Shown here piece after piece: positions 26,451-36,742 of a stretch of 64,000 nucleotides of DNA. The translations under genes and the position numbers were made by a program. How positions within the stretch are numbered: position 1 is the first letter of the stretch; each line of letters opens with the position of its first letter. Source of the stretch: Afipia sp. 64-13 (GTDB lineage Bacteria; Pseudomonadota; Alphaproteobacteria; Rhizobiales; Xanthobacteraceae); the NCBI GenBank assembly GCA_001897755.1, contig MKUJ01000001.1, positions 131,802 to 195,801 of the forward strand, read 5' to 3'. Below the pieces are notes generated by a model that did not search any database, was not told the DNA's origin, and saw only the letters and a program-made list of their open reading frames with translations.

Positions 26451-26471
26451 CGGCCCACAGGAGACACGTTC

Positions 26472-27647
26472 ATGGAAGCGACCACAAAACCCGCCCCGAA
26501 GAAATCCGTCGCGCTGTCCGGTGTGCTCGCGGGCAACACCGCGCTGTGCACCGTGGGCCGCACCGGCAACGACCTGCACTATCGCGGCTACGACATTCTC
26601 GATGTGGCGGAGACCTGCGAGTTCGAGGAGATCGCCTATCTGCTGGTGCACGGCGCGCTGCCGACCCGCCCGGAACTTGCCAGCTACAAGGCCAAGTTGA
26701 AGGCGCTGCGCGGTCTGCCGGCCGCGGTGAAGGCCGCGCTGGAGCAGATTCCGGCCGCCGCCCATCCGATGGACGTGATGCGCACCGGCGTGTCGATGCT
26801 GGGCTGCGTGCTGCCGGAGGCGCATGACCACAACCAGCCGGGCGCGCGCGACATCGCCGACCGCCTGATGGCCTCGCTCGGTTCGATGCTGCTGTACTGG
26901 TATCACTTCTCGCACAACGGCAAGCGCATCGATGTCGAGACCGACGACGATTCGATCGGCGCGCACTTCCTGCACCTGTTGCACGGCAAGAAGCCGTCCG
27001 CCTCGCACGAGCGGGCGATGCACACCTCGCTGATCCTCTATGCCGAGCATGAGTTCAACGCCTCGACTTTCACCGCGCGCGTCATCGCCGGCACGGGTTC
27101 GGACATGTATTCGGCGATCACCGGCGGCATCGGCGCGCTGCGCGGCCCCAAGCACGGCGGCGCCAACGAGGTTGCGTTCGAGATCCAGCAGCGCTACCGC
27201 GACGCCGACGAGGCGGAAGCCGATATCCGCCGCCGCATCGAGGCCAAGGAAGTGGTGATCGGCTTCGGTCATCCGGTCTATACGGTGTCCGATCCGCGCA
27301 ACAAGGTGATCAAGGAAGTCGCCCGCAATCTCTCCGCCGAGCGCGGCGACATGCGGATGTTCGAGATCGCCGACCGGATCGAGGCGGTGATGGCCGAGAC
27401 CAAGAAGATGTTCGCCAATCTCGACTGGTTCAGCGCCGCGTCGTATTATGCGATGGGTGTTCCGACCGCGATGTTCACGCCGCTGTTCGTGATTTCGCGC
27501 ACCTCCGGCTGGTCGGCGCATGTGATCGAGCAGCGCGTCGACAACAAGATCATCCGCCCGTCGGCGAATTATGTCGGACCGGAAAACCTGAAGTTCGTGC
27601 CGATCGATGCGCGCGGCAAGGCATCCGCCAAAACCCGCGCCGCTTGA
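26472..27647 (+). CDS. prpC: 2-methylcitrate synthase
   Basis: A 391-residue citrate-synthase-fold protein with the catalytic region [16 protein letters not shown], the [14 protein letters not shown] segment and the C-terminal SNYVGPE-like ending. It condenses propionyl-CoA with oxaloacetate. GGAGA stands 7-12 bases before the ATG. Clustering with prpD and prpB distinguishes it from the housekeeping citrate synthase. Confidence 0.92.
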   Translation: MEATTKPAPKKSVALSGVLAGNTALCTVGRTGNDLHYRGYDILDVAETCEFEEIAYLLVHGALPTRPELASYKAKLKALRGLPAAVKAALEQIPAAAHPMDVMRTGVSMLGCVLPEAHDHNQPGARDIADRLMASLGSMLLYWYHFSHNGKRIDVETDDDSIGAHFLHLLHGKKPSASHERAMHTSLILYAEHEFNASTFTARVIAGTGSDMYSAITGGIGALRGPKHGGANEVAFEIQQRYRDADEAEADIRRRIEAKEVVIGFGHPVYTVSDPRNKVIKEVARNLSAERGDMRMFEIADRIEAVMAETKKMFANLDWFSAASYYAMGVPTAMFTPLFVISRTSGWSAHVIEQRVDNKIIRPSANYVGPENLKFVPIDARGKASAKTRAA

Positions 27648-27668
27648 GGCATCACCGAGGATCACGCC

Positions 27669-28583
27669 ATGACCTATCTTATCGGCGCAACGTTGCCTGC
27701 GGCTCCGGCCGGCGAGCGTTTTCGCGAATTGCTGAAGCGTCCAGGCATTCTGCAAATCCCCGGCGCGCATAACGGCATGGCGTCGATCCAGGCGCGCGAT
27801 GCCGGGTTTGACGCGCTCTATCTGTCGGGCGCGGCGATGACCGCGTCGATGGGATTGCCGGACCTCGGCATGATCACGGTGGACGAGGTCTGCTTCTTCG
27901 TCCGTCAGGTCGCGCGGGCCAGCAGCCTTCCCGTGCTGGTCGACGGCGATACCGGCTATGGCGAGGCGCTCAATGTCATGAACATGGTGCGCGCCTTCGA
28001 GGATGCCGGCGCCGGCGCGGTCCATATCGAGGACCAGTTGCTGCCGAAGAAATGCGGCCATCTCAACGACAAGAAGCTGGCCGATCCGCGCGACATGGCG
28101 GCCAAGGTGGCGGCGGCGGTGAAGGCGCGGCGCCATCTGTTTGTCATCGCCCGCACCGACGCGGCGGCGAGCGAGGGCATCGACGGCGCGGTGGCGCGCA
28201 TCAAGCTTTACCTTGAGGCCGGCGCGGACGCGATCTTCCCCGAGGCGCTGACCTCGCGCGAGATGTTCCAGGAAGTCGCCAGGCGTCTGCCGGGCGTGCC
28301 GCTGCTCGCCAACATGACCGAGTTCGGCAAGACGCCGTTCATCACCGCTTCCGAATTCGAGGCGATGGGTTATCGCATGGTGATTTGGCCGGTGTCCTCG
28401 CTGCGCGTCGCCAACAAGGCGCAGGAAAAGCTCTATGCCACGCTGAAGAAGAATGGCAGCACCGAGGCGGCGGTTCCCGACATGCAGACCCGGGCCGAGC
28501 TTTATGCCACCATCCGGCTTCATGATTACGAGGCGCTGGACGCCTCGATCGTGGAAACCATCGTTCCGCGCGCCGCCGAGTAG
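27669..28583 (+). CDS. prpB: Methylisocitrate lyase
   Basis: A 304-residue isocitrate-lyase/PEP-mutase-fold enzyme. It has the hallmark KKCGH motif with catalytic C129, the metal-binding DGDTGYG region and LFVIARTDA. It cleaves 2-methylisocitrate to pyruvate and succinate, completing the cycle with prpD and prpC. A divergent repeat element, not a terminator, follows the stop codon. Confidence 0.93.
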   Translation: MTYLIGATLPAAPAGERFRELLKRPGILQIPGAHNGMASIQARDAGFDALYLSGAAMTASMGLPDLGMITVDEVCFFVRQVARASSLPVLVDGDTGYGEALNVMNMVRAFEDAGAGAVHIEDQLLPKKCGHLNDKKLADPRDMAAKVAAAVKARRHLFVIARTDAAASEGIDGAVARIKLYLEAGADAIFPEALTSREMFQEVARRLPGVPLLANMTEFGKTPFITASEFEAMGYRMVIWPVSSLRVANKAQEKLYATLKKNGSTEAAVPDMQTRAELYATIRLHDYEALDASIVETIVPRAAE

Positions 28584-28620
28584 GAATTGGACGCGGATCA
28601 GGTTCTGAAAAGCACCGATC

Positions 28621-28740
28621 CGTCATGGCCGGACTTGTTCCGGTCATCCACGTCTTTTCTGCTGAAATTTTTAAGACGGTGAATGCCCGCGACATAAAGG
28701 CGTTTACGCCCGTCTTTGTCGAGCTATGCGCGGCATGACG
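28621..28740. repeat. Dispersed intergenic repeat with palindromic core
   Basis: The space between prpB and queH holds an imperfect hairpin around GGCCGGACTTGTTCCGGTC followed by ATCCACGTC and a second stem-like stretch ending GCGGCATGACGAG. This layout recalls the short interspersed palindromic repeats common in Bradyrhizobium-group genomes. Family membership is from general knowledge and was not compared across a genome. Confidence 0.5.
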
Positions 28741-28784
28741 AGTTTCTGATTCCATCTGGGCAAAACCTGCTCTAAAACACCGGC

Positions 28785-29465
28785 ATGGAACTGAGCGAAC
28801 GCAAGAAACTGATTCCGCCGGGCGGCGAGACCAAGGTCTTGCTGCATTCCTGCTGCGCGCCCTGTTCCGGCGAGGTGATGGAGGCGATGCTCGCTTCCGG
28901 CGTCGACTACACCATCTTTTTCTACAATCCGAACATCCATCCCGAGCGCGAATATCTGTTGCGCAAGGACGAAAACGTGCGCTTTGCCGAGAAGCACGGC
29001 GTGCCGTTCGTCGATGCCGACTACGACAAGGACAACTGGTTCGCCCGCGCCAAGGGCATGGAGTGGGAGCCGGAACGCGGCATCCGCTGCACCATGTGCT
29101 TCGATATGCGTTTCGAGCGCACCGCGCTGTACGCGCATGAGCACGGCTTTCCGGTGATGACGAGCTCGCTCGGCATCTCGCGCTGGAAGAACATGGCGCA
29201 GATCAACGATTGCGGCCAGCGCGCGGCGTCGCGTTACGATGGGCTGTCCTACTGGGACTACAACTGGCGCAAGGGTGGCGGTTCCGCCCGCATGATCGAG
29301 ATCAGCAAGCGCGAGGAATTCTACCAGCAGGAATATTGCGGCTGCGTCTATTCGCTGCGCGACACGAATGCGCATCGCCGCAGCCAGGGCCGCGAGCCGA
29401 TCGAGATCGGCACCCAGTATTACGGCCGGCCCAATCCGGGCGACGAGCCGGATGGCGCGGCTTGA
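28785..29465 (+). CDS. queH: Epoxyqueuosine reductase QueH
   Basis: A 226-residue QueH protein (formerly DUF208). It has the cysteine motifs of the family: SCCAPCSG at the N-terminus, CTMCFDMR in the middle and EYCGCVYS near the end. These bind an iron-sulfur cluster and a second metal. It makes the last step of tRNA queuosine. It replaces the cobalamin-dependent enzyme QueG, so it needs no B12. It stands alone between two repeat or regulatory stretches, with no obvious ribosome site except a purine-rich stretch. Confidence 0.92.
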   Translation: MELSERKKLIPPGGETKVLLHSCCAPCSGEVMEAMLASGVDYTIFFYNPNIHPEREYLLRKDENVRFAEKHGVPFVDADYDKDNWFARAKGMEWEPERGIRCTMCFDMRFERTALYAHEHGFPVMTSSLGISRWKNMAQINDCGQRAASRYDGLSYWDYNWRKGGGSARMIEISKREEFYQQEYCGCVYSLRDTNAHRRSQGREPIEIGTQYYGRPNPGDEPDGAA

Positions 29466-29518
29466 GTGGGCCACATCCCCTTTGACGGGCGTGGGAATTG
29501 ATCCTTAGTTGTGGGCTG

Positions 29519-29699
29519 TCGTGGTCCTTGGGACGCCTGTCCCAAGGCTAAGAGGGAATCCGGTGCGGCAACGCCAAAGCCGGAGCTGCCCCCGCAACTG
29601 TAAGCGGCGAGCCATTGTCCATCGGTGCCACTGAAACTTTCGGTTTCGGGAAGGCCGGGCCATGGCGCGGACCCGTGAGCCAGGAGACCTGCCGCGACA
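29519..29699 (+). promoter_or_regulatory. Cobalamin riboswitch upstream of metE
   Basis: The class-typical elements occur in order: GGGAATCCGGTGC, the CTGCCCCCGCAACTGTAAGCG core, GGTGCCACTG, GGGAAGGCCGG and the B12 box GCCAGGAGACCTGCC at 29679-29693. Bound adenosylcobalamin normally shuts off the downstream gene. About 110 bases separate it from the metE start and should contain the expression platform. Confidence 0.95.
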
Positions 29700-29810
29700 G
29701 CATGAACGTCCTCGGGCGGGGTGTCCGGTGGTGCGGTTGTGGCGGCGGCACTGTGCCGCGTGCCTCGGCGCGCGTCGCTCTGGCCTTGCTCCCACATCTG
29801 GAGTTGAGCC

Positions 29811-32156
29811 ATGTCTGTTTCTTCTGTTTCCGTCGCCGTCGCCAGCCTCGGCACGCCGCGTATCGGTCCGCATCGCGAACTGAAAACCGCGCTGGAGAGC
29901 TTCTGGGCCGGCAAATCCGACGAAAAATCGCTGCTGGAGACCGCCGCCAAACTGCGCGCCGACAACTGGGCGCGGCAGAAGGCGCGCGGCATCACCGTGA
30001 TTCCGTCGAACGATTTCTCGTTCTACGATCAGGTGCTCGACACCAGCGTGATGGTCGGCGCGATTCCGCAGATCTATGGCTGGAAGGGCGGCGCGGTGCC
30101 GCTCGCGACATACTTCGCGATGGCGCGCGGCGCGGAAGGCGGCGCCGAGACCTGCGCGCACGGTCATGTGCATCACACCGGCCACGGCGTGCCCGCGCAG
30201 GAAATGACGAAGTGGTTCGACACCAACTATCACTACATGGTGCCGGAGTTCAGCAAGGGGCAGACGTTCGCGCTGTCGTCCACCAAGCCGGTCGATGAAT
30301 ATCGCGAGGCCAAGGCGCTCGGCTTCCAGACCCGTCCGGTGCTGGTCGGCCCCGTCACCTTCCTCAAGCTCGGCAAGAGCAAGGATGCGTCGTTCAATCC
30401 GCTGTCGCTGATTGATGGTCTTGTGCCGGTGTATGTCGAAGTCTTGAAGCGCCTGACCGCCGAGGGCGCGGAATGGGTGCAGATCGACGAGCCGTGCCTG
30501 GTGCTCGATCTCAGCGACGACGAGCGCAACGCGCTGCGCCGTGCTTATGGCACGATCGCGCAGGCGGTGCCGCAGATCAAGATCATGCTGGCGGCCTATT
30601 TCGGCGCGCTCGGCGATAATCTCGACACGGCGCTTTCGCTGCCGGTCGCGGGGCTGCATCTCGATCTCGCACGCGCGCCGGCGCAGCTTGAGGCCGTGTT
30701 GGAAAAGGCGAGGCCAGATCTCGTACTGTCGCTCGGTGTGATCGACGGCCGCAACATATGGCGCGCCAATCTTCCGGAAATTCTCGATCGCATCGATCCG
30801 GTGGTGACGCAGCGCGGCAAGGACCGCGTCCAGGTCGCGCCGTCCTGCTCGCTGCTGCATGTGCCGATCGATCTCGACGCCGAGACCCGTCTCGATCCGG
30901 ATCTCAAGAGCTGGCTGGCGTTCTCGCTGCAGAAAATGAGCGAGCTTGCGGCGCTTGGCGCCGCGCTGTCGCGGGGACGCGATGCGGTGAAGGCTGAACT
31001 CGCGTCCTCGGCCGCCGCCGCCGGTACCCGCGCGGCGTCACCGAAAGTGCATGACAGCAGGGTGGTCGATCGCGTTGCGGCGGTCACGTCCGGCATGATG
31101 AGCCGAAGAAGCCCATTCGCGGCGCGTGCCAAAATCCAGCGCGACAAGTTCAGGCTGCCGGCGTTCCCGACCACCACCATCGGCTCGTTCCCGCAGACCA
31201 GCGAGGTGCGCAAGGCGCGCGCCGCTCACACCAAGGGAGCGCTGTCGGATATCGACTACAACAAGTTTCTGCGCGAGGAGACGGCGCGCACCATCCACTG
31301 GCAGGAGAATATCGGTCTCGACGTGCTGGTGCATGGCGAGTTCGAGCGCAACGACATGGTGCAGTATTTCGGCGAACAGCTCGCCGGCTTTGCCTTCACC
31401 AGAAACGGCTGGGTGCAGAGCTATGGCTCGCGCTGCGTGCGCCCGCCGATCCTGTTCGGCGACGTCTCGCGCCCGAAGCCGATGACGGTGGAATGGTGGC
31501 AATACGCCCAGTCGCTGACCGCAAAGCCGGTCAAGGGCATGCTCACCGGCCCGGTGACGATCCTCAACTGGTCGTTCGTGCGCGACGACATTCCGCGCAG
31601 CGAATCGTGCCGGCAGATCGCGCTGGCGATCCGCGACGAGGTGATCGATCTGGAAAAGGCCGGTGCGGCGATGATCCAGATCGACGAGGCGGCGCTGCGC
31701 GAAGGGTTGCCGCTGCGGCACTCCGAATGGAAAGCCTATCTCGACTGGGCGGTGGGCAGCTTCCGTCTCTGCGCCGCTGGCGTGAGGGACGAGACCCAGA
31801 TCCACACCCATATGTGTTATTCGGAGTTCAACGACATCATCGACGCCATCGGCGCGATGGATGCCGACGTGATCTCGATCGAGACCTCGCGCTCCAAGAT
31901 GGAGCTGCTCGATGCGTTCCGGACGTATGCCTATCCCAACGAGATCGGCCCCGGCGTCTACGACATCCATTCGCCGCGGGTACCGGAGGTCGGCGAGATG
32001 ACCGAGCTGTTGAAGCTCGCGCGCCACCGTCTCGCCGACGAGCAGTTGTGGATCAATCCGGATTGCGGCCTGAAAACGCGCAAATGGGAGGAGGTCGCCC
32101 CGGCACTGGCCAACATGGTGGCGGCAGCGAAGGAAATCCGAGCGCAGCCACGTTGA
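29811..32156 (+). CDS. metE: Cobalamin-independent methionine synthase
   Basis: A 781-residue MetE with the duplicated barrel. The N-terminal half contains [14 protein letters not shown]. The C-terminal half has [12 protein letters not shown], the zinc ligands in [11 protein letters not shown] and the final Cys in NPDCGLKTR. It transfers the methyl group of methyltetrahydrofolate to homocysteine without B12. The preceding cobalamin riboswitch means it is made when B12 is scarce, implying a B12-dependent MetH elsewhere in the genome. Confidence 0.96.
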   Translation: MSVSSVSVAVASLGTPRIGPHRELKTALESFWAGKSDEKSLLETAAKLRADNWARQKARGITVIPSNDFSFYDQVLDTSVMVGAIPQIYGWKGGAVPLATYFAMARGAEGGAETCAHGHVHHTGHGVPAQEMTKWFDTNYHYMVPEFSKGQTFALSSTKPVDEYREAKALGFQTRPVLVGPVTFLKLGKSKDASFNPLSLIDGLVPVYVEVLKRLTAEGAEWVQIDEPCLVLDLSDDERNALRRAYGTIAQAVPQIKIMLAAYFGALGDNLDTALSLPVAGLHLDLARAPAQLEAVLEKARPDLVLSLGVIDGRNIWRANLPEILDRIDPVVTQRGKDRVQVAPSCSLLHVPIDLDAETRLDPDLKSWLAFSLQKMSELAALGAALSRGRDAVKAELASSAAAAGTRAASPKVHDSRVVDRVAAVTSGMMSRRSPFAARAKIQRDKFRLPAFPTTTIGSFPQTSEVRKARAAHTKGALSDIDYNKFLREETARTIHWQENIGLDVLVHGEFERNDMVQYFGEQLAGFAFTRNGWVQSYGSRCVRPPILFGDVSRPKPMTVEWWQYAQSLTAKPVKGMLTGPVTILNWSFVRDDIPRSESCRQIALAIRDEVIDLEKAGAAMIQIDEAALREGLPLRHSEWKAYLDWAVGSFRLCAAGVRDETQIHTHMCYSEFNDIIDAIGAMDADVISIETSRSKMELLDAFRTYAYPNEIGPGVYDIHSPRVPEVGEMTELLKLARHRLADEQLWINPDCGLKTRKWEEVAPALANMVAAAKEIRAQPR

Positions 32157-32252
32157 TATATACACGCGGATTCAGAGTGGCCCATATTTCGATGGAATCA
32201 GAATCCGTCATACGCGAACTTGACCCGCGTTCGGTCTTTGAGAATTGATGGA

Positions 32253-32273
32253 TTGCCGGGTCAAGCCCGGCAA
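32253..32273. repeat. Short palindromic repeat after metE
   Basis: TTGCCGGG and CCCGGCAA form a perfect 8-bp stem around TCAAG, followed by TGACGGG. There is no T-tract. It resembles the GC-rich interspersed palindromes of this bacterial group and may stabilise or end the metE mRNA. Confidence 0.55.
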
Positions 32274-32374
32274 TGACGGGTCCAGAGCTTCCACTAAAAC
32301 AAAAACGCTTCAGACATGCGAGGCGGCAGAACATCTGCCGCCTCGCATCATCTTCCTGAATTGCAGTTTGCCGA

Positions 32375-33289
32375 TCAGGTGTGGGCCGGCGCGCTGCGGG
32401 TCCGCGTCCGTTTCAGCATGTAGCCGGTGCCCGGCGTCGCGTCCTGCTGGTTGGCCACGCGATGCATGATCTCAAGCGCGCTGCCGAGGATCTGCTCGTC
32501 GTGATCGACCGGAAACACCACATAGGCCGGCATGAAGAACTCCGGTGCGCCGTCGATGACGTGCAGGGTCCCGGCTTCGACATAAGGCGCGACGATGCGG
32601 GCAGGGAAGTAGCCCGAGCCGCCGCTTTTCAGGATGTGGTGCAGGCCGAGCCAGCCGATGCTGGCGTTCAGCGCCGAGCCGCCGAAATTGGGGAAGCATG
32701 CGCTGTGGCGGGCATAGAATTCGGGGCCCCAGTCGACATAGACATAGCCGGCCTGCGGCGTCGGCGGGCTGTCCGGTGTGGTGGACACCATCATCAGACG
32801 TTCCTCGAACAGTTGCTGGACCTGCAGGCCGGGCCGGCTCTGCGGCGTGTACATCACGCCGACATCCAGCCGACCTTCGATCAGCCCTTGCATGATGTCG
32901 GGTTCGATGCCGCTTTCCGCTCGAATGGAAATGGTCGGGTTGCTTCGCTGCATTTCCGGAAGCCATTGCAGCAGGAATTCATCCCATAGCCCGATGCGGC
33001 TGGCGATCGTCAGCGTGCCGCTGAACCCGTCCGGCAGCCCGATATCGTGGCGCGCCAGCTCGACCGTGCGGACCAGCGTCGAGGCATGGCGCTGAAACTG
33101 CCGTCCGGCCTGGGTCAGCGTGGTGCCGGCCTTGTTGCGGACGAACAGGGTGCATCCAAGCTGATCTTCGAGGGTGTGAATGCGGGTGCTGACGGTGGAC
33201 TGGCTGACATGCAGATGCTCTGCCGCGCTCACGAAGTTTCCGGAGGCGACAACAGTTAGAAAAGTACGTGCGAGTTCAGTGTCCATCAT
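32375..33289 (-). CDS. LysR-family transcriptional regulator
   Basis: A 304-residue LysR protein. The N-terminal HTH reads ARTFLTVVASGNFVSAAEHL and then HVSQSTVSTRIHTLE, with the helix and wing within residues 1-60. A periplasmic-binding-like effector domain occupies the rest. It is divergent from the oxalate/formate-type transporter 695 bases away, and a similar 25-base element lies near both genes, so it probably controls that transporter. The start may be either of two adjacent ATG codons. Confidence 0.9.
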   Translation of the reverse strand: MMDTELARTFLTVVASGNFVSAAEHLHVSQSTVSTRIHTLEDQLGCTLFVRNKAGTTLTQAGRQFQRHASTLVRTVELARHDIGLPDGFSGTLTIASRIGLWDEFLLQWLPEMQRSNPTISIRAESGIEPDIMQGLIEGRLDVGVMYTPQSRPGLQVQQLFEERLMMVSTTPDSPPTPQAGYVYVDWGPEFYARHSACFPNFGGSALNASIGWLGLHHILKSGGSGYFPARIVAPYVEAGTLHVIDGAPEFFMPAYVVFPVDHDEQILGSALEIMHRVANQQDATPGTGYMLKRTRTRSAPAHT

Positions 33290-33984
33290 GCGGCCCGTTT
33301 GTTATCGGTTACTGCAATATCAACTGCCAATATTATCGGCTTGTCAAAATGATTTGCGCTGCGAATGGCGAAGAGCAGCTGCGACTTTCCGTCCGATGCC
33401 CGTTTGGGCGATCCTAGCGCGCGCGATTGAGCCCGGTCGGATGATCGGAATGTAATTCTGATGTCGGGTTCATGGCGCAGGTGATGAGTTCATCCTTATG
33501 AAGCTGAACTCATATTTCAAAATTGGTGAACCATCGGATTTGCTGATCGTCGTCGAGACAGAACGTCGCAGAGTGCGTCGGATATGGATTCGTCCATTGT
33601 CTAAGACGGTCTGGAAACAGTTTTTTGAAACGAAAATTATCCAGCAAAATCAAATATGAAATTTTTCATTTCGAATGAATAGATTTCACTCGCGAATATT
33701 ATTCGTTTGTCAAAAGCGATCTTCCCCGTAGCCTTCCTGAGAAGTTCTGATCGCCATCCTGCCTCCGAGATGCGGTGCCAGAGGCGGTCGCTGAACATAC
33801 TCGAAAAATTCTGGGAACCCCGGCTGCGCAACATCATCTGTGAGCATCCGGAGCAAGGCGGCGCGGGGCGCGACCCCGCGGTCCCGCCAGGCAATCGAGC
33901 CGATCGCTGGAAATAGGCGGCAGCTTGAAGACGACGCGGCCAATAAGCCGCGCAACGGGCAATGACCCATCGGGAGGAGAAACA
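33290..33984. other. Long intergenic region with a repeated 25-base element and an inverted repeat
   Basis: This 695-base gap is unusually AT-rich for the window. AATATTATCGGCTTGTCAAAA at 33329-33349, running on to GAT at 33353, and AATATTATTCGTTTGTCAAAA at 33695-33715, running on to GAT at 33720, are near copies about 366 bases apart: one by the LysR start, one nearer the transporter. ATGAGTTC (33484-33491) and GAACTCAT (33506-33513) form a perfect 8-bp inverted repeat. I see no credible gene. The two copies could be LysR sites that loop the DNA, or promoter elements. Confidence 0.5.
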
Positions 33985-35430
33985 ATGGCAGTTACGACGG
34001 ATACCCCGGAGACCTACGCCAAGGCATGGATTCCATTCCTTGACCGGGAGCGGACGGTTGCAAAACCGGGCTACAGCCGCTGGATGATTCCGCCGGCAGC
34101 TCTTTGCGTGCATTTGTGCATCGGTCAGGCTTACGCGTTCAGCGTGTTCAACCTGCCGATGACCCGGCTTCTCGGCGTCACCCAATCCGCGGCGGGCGAC
34201 TGGAAGCTGACCGAGCTCGGATGGATTTTCTCGATCGCGATGCTGTTCCTCGGCATCTCGTCCGCTGTGTTCGGACGCTGGGTCGAGGAGGGCGGCCCGC
34301 GCAAGGCGATGTTCACCGCCGCGATCTGCTGGGCCAGCGGCTTTCTGATTTCCGCGCTCGGCATTCATCTGCACACGCTCTGGCTGATCTATCTCGGCTA
34401 CGGCGTAATCGGCGGCTGCGCTCTCGGCATCGGCTACATCTCGCCGGTCTCGACGCTGATGAAATGGTTTCCGGACCGTCCCGGCATGGCGACGGGCATG
34501 GCGATCATGGGATTCGGCGGCGGCGCGCTGATCGCATCGCCGCTGTCGGTATGGTTGATGAGCAAGTTCCACACCGCGACCGATGTCGGTGTGTTCAACA
34601 CCTTCATCGTGCTCGGCTGCGTTTATTTCTGCTTCATGATGTTCGGTGCGGCGATCGTCCGCGTGCCGGCGCCGGGCTGGAAGCCGAAAGGCTATGTGCC
34701 TGCCGCCGACACCGGCAAGAAGATGGTCACCAGGAACGACGTGTTTGTCTATGACGCGCTCAAGACCCCGCAGTTCTGGCTGATCTGGACGGTGCTGTTC
34801 CTCAACACCACCGCCGGCATCGGCGTGCTCGGTCAGGCCTCGGCGATGAGCCAGGAGATGTTCCCCGGTCACATCACCGCGATCGCCGCCGCCGGTCTGG
34901 TCGGGCTGATGAGTCTGTTCAACATGGGCGGGCGTTTTAGCTGGGCGTCATTGTCCGATTTCATCGGCCGCAAGAACACCTATTTCGTGTTCATGACCCT
35001 CGGCTTCGCCATGTATGTGACGGTGCCTTACGCCGGCAGCACCGGCAACGTGGTGCTGTTCGTGTGCTGCTTCCTGGTCATCGTCTCGATGTATGGCGGC
35101 GGTTTCTCGACCGTGCCGGCCTATCTGCGCGACCTGTTCGGCACGCGGTATGTCGGCGCGATCCACGGCATTCTGCTCACCGCCTGGTCGGCGGCGGGCG
35201 TCGCCGGTCCGGTGCTGATCAACTACATCCGCGAATACAACGTGACGCACGGCGTACCGAAGGCGCAGGCTTACAACACGACCATGTACATCATGGCCGG
35301 CCTGTTCATTGTCGGCTTCATCTGCAACTTCGCCATCCGCGCGGTGGACTCGAAGTGGCACATGAAGAAGGCGACGGCGTCCGCTCAGGACAATGCGGGT
35401 GCGGCGGAGGTCGTGCCGAGCCAGGCCTAA
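33985..35430 (+). CDS. MFS transporter, oxalate/formate antiporter (OFA) family
   Basis: A 481-residue, 12-helix major facilitator. The OFA-type N-terminal helix has GQAYAFSVFNLPM, and later segments include MKWFPDRPGMATGMAIMGFGGGA and SWASLSDFIGRKNTYF. Family members exchange oxalate for formate, or carry related monocarboxylates. A formate dehydrogenase in the same window fits an oxalate/formate economy. GGGAGGAG lies 7 bases before ATG 33985; the frame is open for 20 codons upstream without a site. Two tiny membrane-protein genes follow directly. Confidence 0.88.
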   Translation: MAVTTDTPETYAKAWIPFLDRERTVAKPGYSRWMIPPAALCVHLCIGQAYAFSVFNLPMTRLLGVTQSAAGDWKLTELGWIFSIAMLFLGISSAVFGRWVEEGGPRKAMFTAAICWASGFLISALGIHLHTLWLIYLGYGVIGGCALGIGYISPVSTLMKWFPDRPGMATGMAIMGFGGGALIASPLSVWLMSKFHTATDVGVFNTFIVLGCVYFCFMMFGAAIVRVPAPGWKPKGYVPAADTGKKMVTRNDVFVYDALKTPQFWLIWTVLFLNTTAGIGVLGQASAMSQEMFPGHITAIAAAGLVGLMSLFNMGGRFSWASLSDFIGRKNTYFVFMTLGFAMYVTVPYAGSTGNVVLFVCCFLVIVSMYGGGFSTVPAYLRDLFGTRYVGAIHGILLTAWSAAGVAGPVLINYIREYNVTHGVPKAQAYNTTMYIMAGLFIVGFICNFAIRAVDSKWHMKKATASAQDNAGAAEVVPSQA

Positions 35431-35440
35431 GGAGTGGTCC

Positions 35441-35593
35441 ATGCTGAGGCTGAATGCAGCTCTGTCCTTCCTTCTCATTCTCGGATGGAGCCTGCATCAG
35501 GTCTCGGCATGGTTCGGCAGCTTGAAACCCAAACACACCGCCGAGGAGATCGCCGCGATGATTTCGCAAGATGGCAGTCCACCCGGCGCCTGA
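35441..35593 (+). CDS. 50-residue membrane peptide following the transporter
   Basis: MLRLNAALSFLLILGWSLHQ begins a protein with one hydrophobic helix (about residues 4-24) and a polar tail containing HTAEEIAAMISQDG. GGAGTGG follows the transporter stop immediately and precedes this ATG by 5 bases, which is good evidence for translation in the same operon. I do not recognise a family. Position and size suggest a transporter accessory subunit or folding partner. Confidence 0.65.
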   Translation: MLRLNAALSFLLILGWSLHQVSAWFGSLKPKHTAEEIAAMISQDGSPPGA

Positions 35594-35604
35594 AGGAGAG
35601 ATCC

Positions 35605-35727
35605 ATGGAACACGTCGAGACCAATACCAGCGCGCTGCGTCTGATTCTGGCCTGGAGCATCGCGGGCATTCCGCTGCTGGCAGGCGTCACCCAGACGATG
35701 ATCAACGCTATGAAGCTGTTTCAATAA
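35605..35727 (+). CDS. 40-residue membrane peptide, possible small MFS subunit
   Basis: A protein of 40 residues with one hydrophobic helix (LRLILAWSIAGIPLLAGVTQ, about residues 11-30) and a short tail TMINAMKLFQ. AAGGAGAG at 35593-35600 precedes the ATG. Small subunits of this kind are annotated next to OFA-type MFS transporters in this bacterial group; that link is from general knowledge. It is too short for standard gene finders. Confidence 0.7.
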   Translation: MEHVETNTSALRLILAWSIAGIPLLAGVTQTMINAMKLFQ

Positions 35728-35823
35728 GCTGCTTCTGTGAACATCCGCTCCTGCGGTTGTGAGTGAGGGTTGGTTGTGACCGATGGCCTCGGCCGGACGC
35801 AGCAACCGACTTCCCCAGTCAAC

Positions 35824-35860
35824 TGGCCGATCCCGGATTTCCGGATCGGCCATTTTTTTT
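35824..35860 (+). terminator. Rho-independent terminator of the transporter operon
   Basis: A perfect 10-bp stem, TGGCCGATCC (35824-35833) with GGATCGGCCA (35843-35852), has a 9-base loop and is followed by eight Ts. The rest of the gap 35728-36157 shows no gene. Confidence 0.92.
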
Positions 35861-36157
35861 GTGACGGCTTCAGTGCGCGCTTGCATCATAACAATCGGCA
35901 ATGGTGCGAAGCGCGCTGCGGTATCGGCTTGCCCGATGTCAGCCGTTGAGATTTCTCGCTTGTGCATGCAGGCCGATGCGTAAATGATGAAGTGATCGAT
36001 CAATTCTGATGATGGTTCGTTCGCAGGATCGATGTCCGGTCGCTGGCCGGCAGGCTTGAAATCCGCCGTTTCGACCGGACAGTCTTGACCGGAAAGAGGT
36101 ACCGCAGCCGGATGCGTCGCCAGCCGGAATTCGGTATTTCGGGATCAGTGTTTCGGG

Positions 36158-36610
36158 ATGAGTGTCATGGATTTTCGTGCAGCCGTCGGTGAAGCCATTC
36201 TCTCCGCCCAGTCCGATGCGATCGTCGCGACCGACAAGGCGGGCGTGATCACGTTCTGGAATCCGGGCGCGACGCGGATTTTCGGCTTCACGCTCGACGA
36301 GGCGATGGGAAAATCGCTCGACCTGATCATTCCGGAGAATCTGCGGGCGCGGCACTGGGAAGGCTACGACAAGGTGATGGAGACCGGCACGAGCCATTAC
36401 ACCACCGGCGACCTGCTGTCGGTGCCAGCCTTGACCAAGGCCGGCACGCGCATTTCGGTGCAGTTCACCATGGCGATCCTGTTCGACGAGGCCGGAAAGC
36501 CGGCCGGGTGCGCCTCGGTGATGCGCGACGTCACCAAGCAGTTCGAGGAGACCAAGGCGCTGCGCAAGAAGCTGGCGGCGGCCCAGCTCGCGGTCAGGGA
36601 AACCACCTGA
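36158..36610 (+). CDS. Single PAS-domain sensor protein
   Basis: A 150-residue protein that is essentially one PAS domain: AILSAQSDAIVATDKAGVITFWNPGATRIFGFTLDEAMGKSLDLIIPE in outline, then a PAC-like end (GKPAGCASVMRDVTKQFEE) and a C-terminal charged helix. There is no kinase, cyclase or DNA-binding part, so it must act through a partner. ATG 36167 is an equally good start. It lies upstream of an ECF sigma gene, but a 180-base gap separates them. Confidence 0.85.
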   Translation: MSVMDFRAAVGEAILSAQSDAIVATDKAGVITFWNPGATRIFGFTLDEAMGKSLDLIIPENLRARHWEGYDKVMETGTSHYTTGDLLSVPALTKAGTRISVQFTMAILFDEAGKPAGCASVMRDVTKQFEETKALRKKLAAAQLAVRETT

Positions 36611-36742
36611 CGGCGATCATGTGCCGATGGGACAGAGGGGCTCTTGATCCACCATTCGAGGTGGCGCGTGATCGGCTGGCGTATTGATCCTGCGCCCGTT
36701 CGTTGGCCGGTCCGGGACGAGGGCAGAAAATGCAGATTTTCC

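Noticed and set aside
25614-28523. 969-codon antisense open frame across prpD, prpC and prpB
   Set aside because: It lies opposite three well-conserved genes and has no recognisable domain. Long antisense frames are expected from the GC-rich third codon positions.
32240-32290. Terminator after metE
   Set aside because: The perfect stem has no T-tract and looks like a dispersed palindromic repeat; listed as a repeat instead.
33707-33916. 69-codon open frame before the transporter
   Set aside because: No ribosome site, no recognisable composition, and it lies in a region that looks regulatory.
33637-34872. 411-codon antisense frame in the LysR-transporter gap and transporter gene
   Set aside because: The sense strand is a clear 12-helix transporter with a ribosome site; the antisense translation is charged and without a fold signature.
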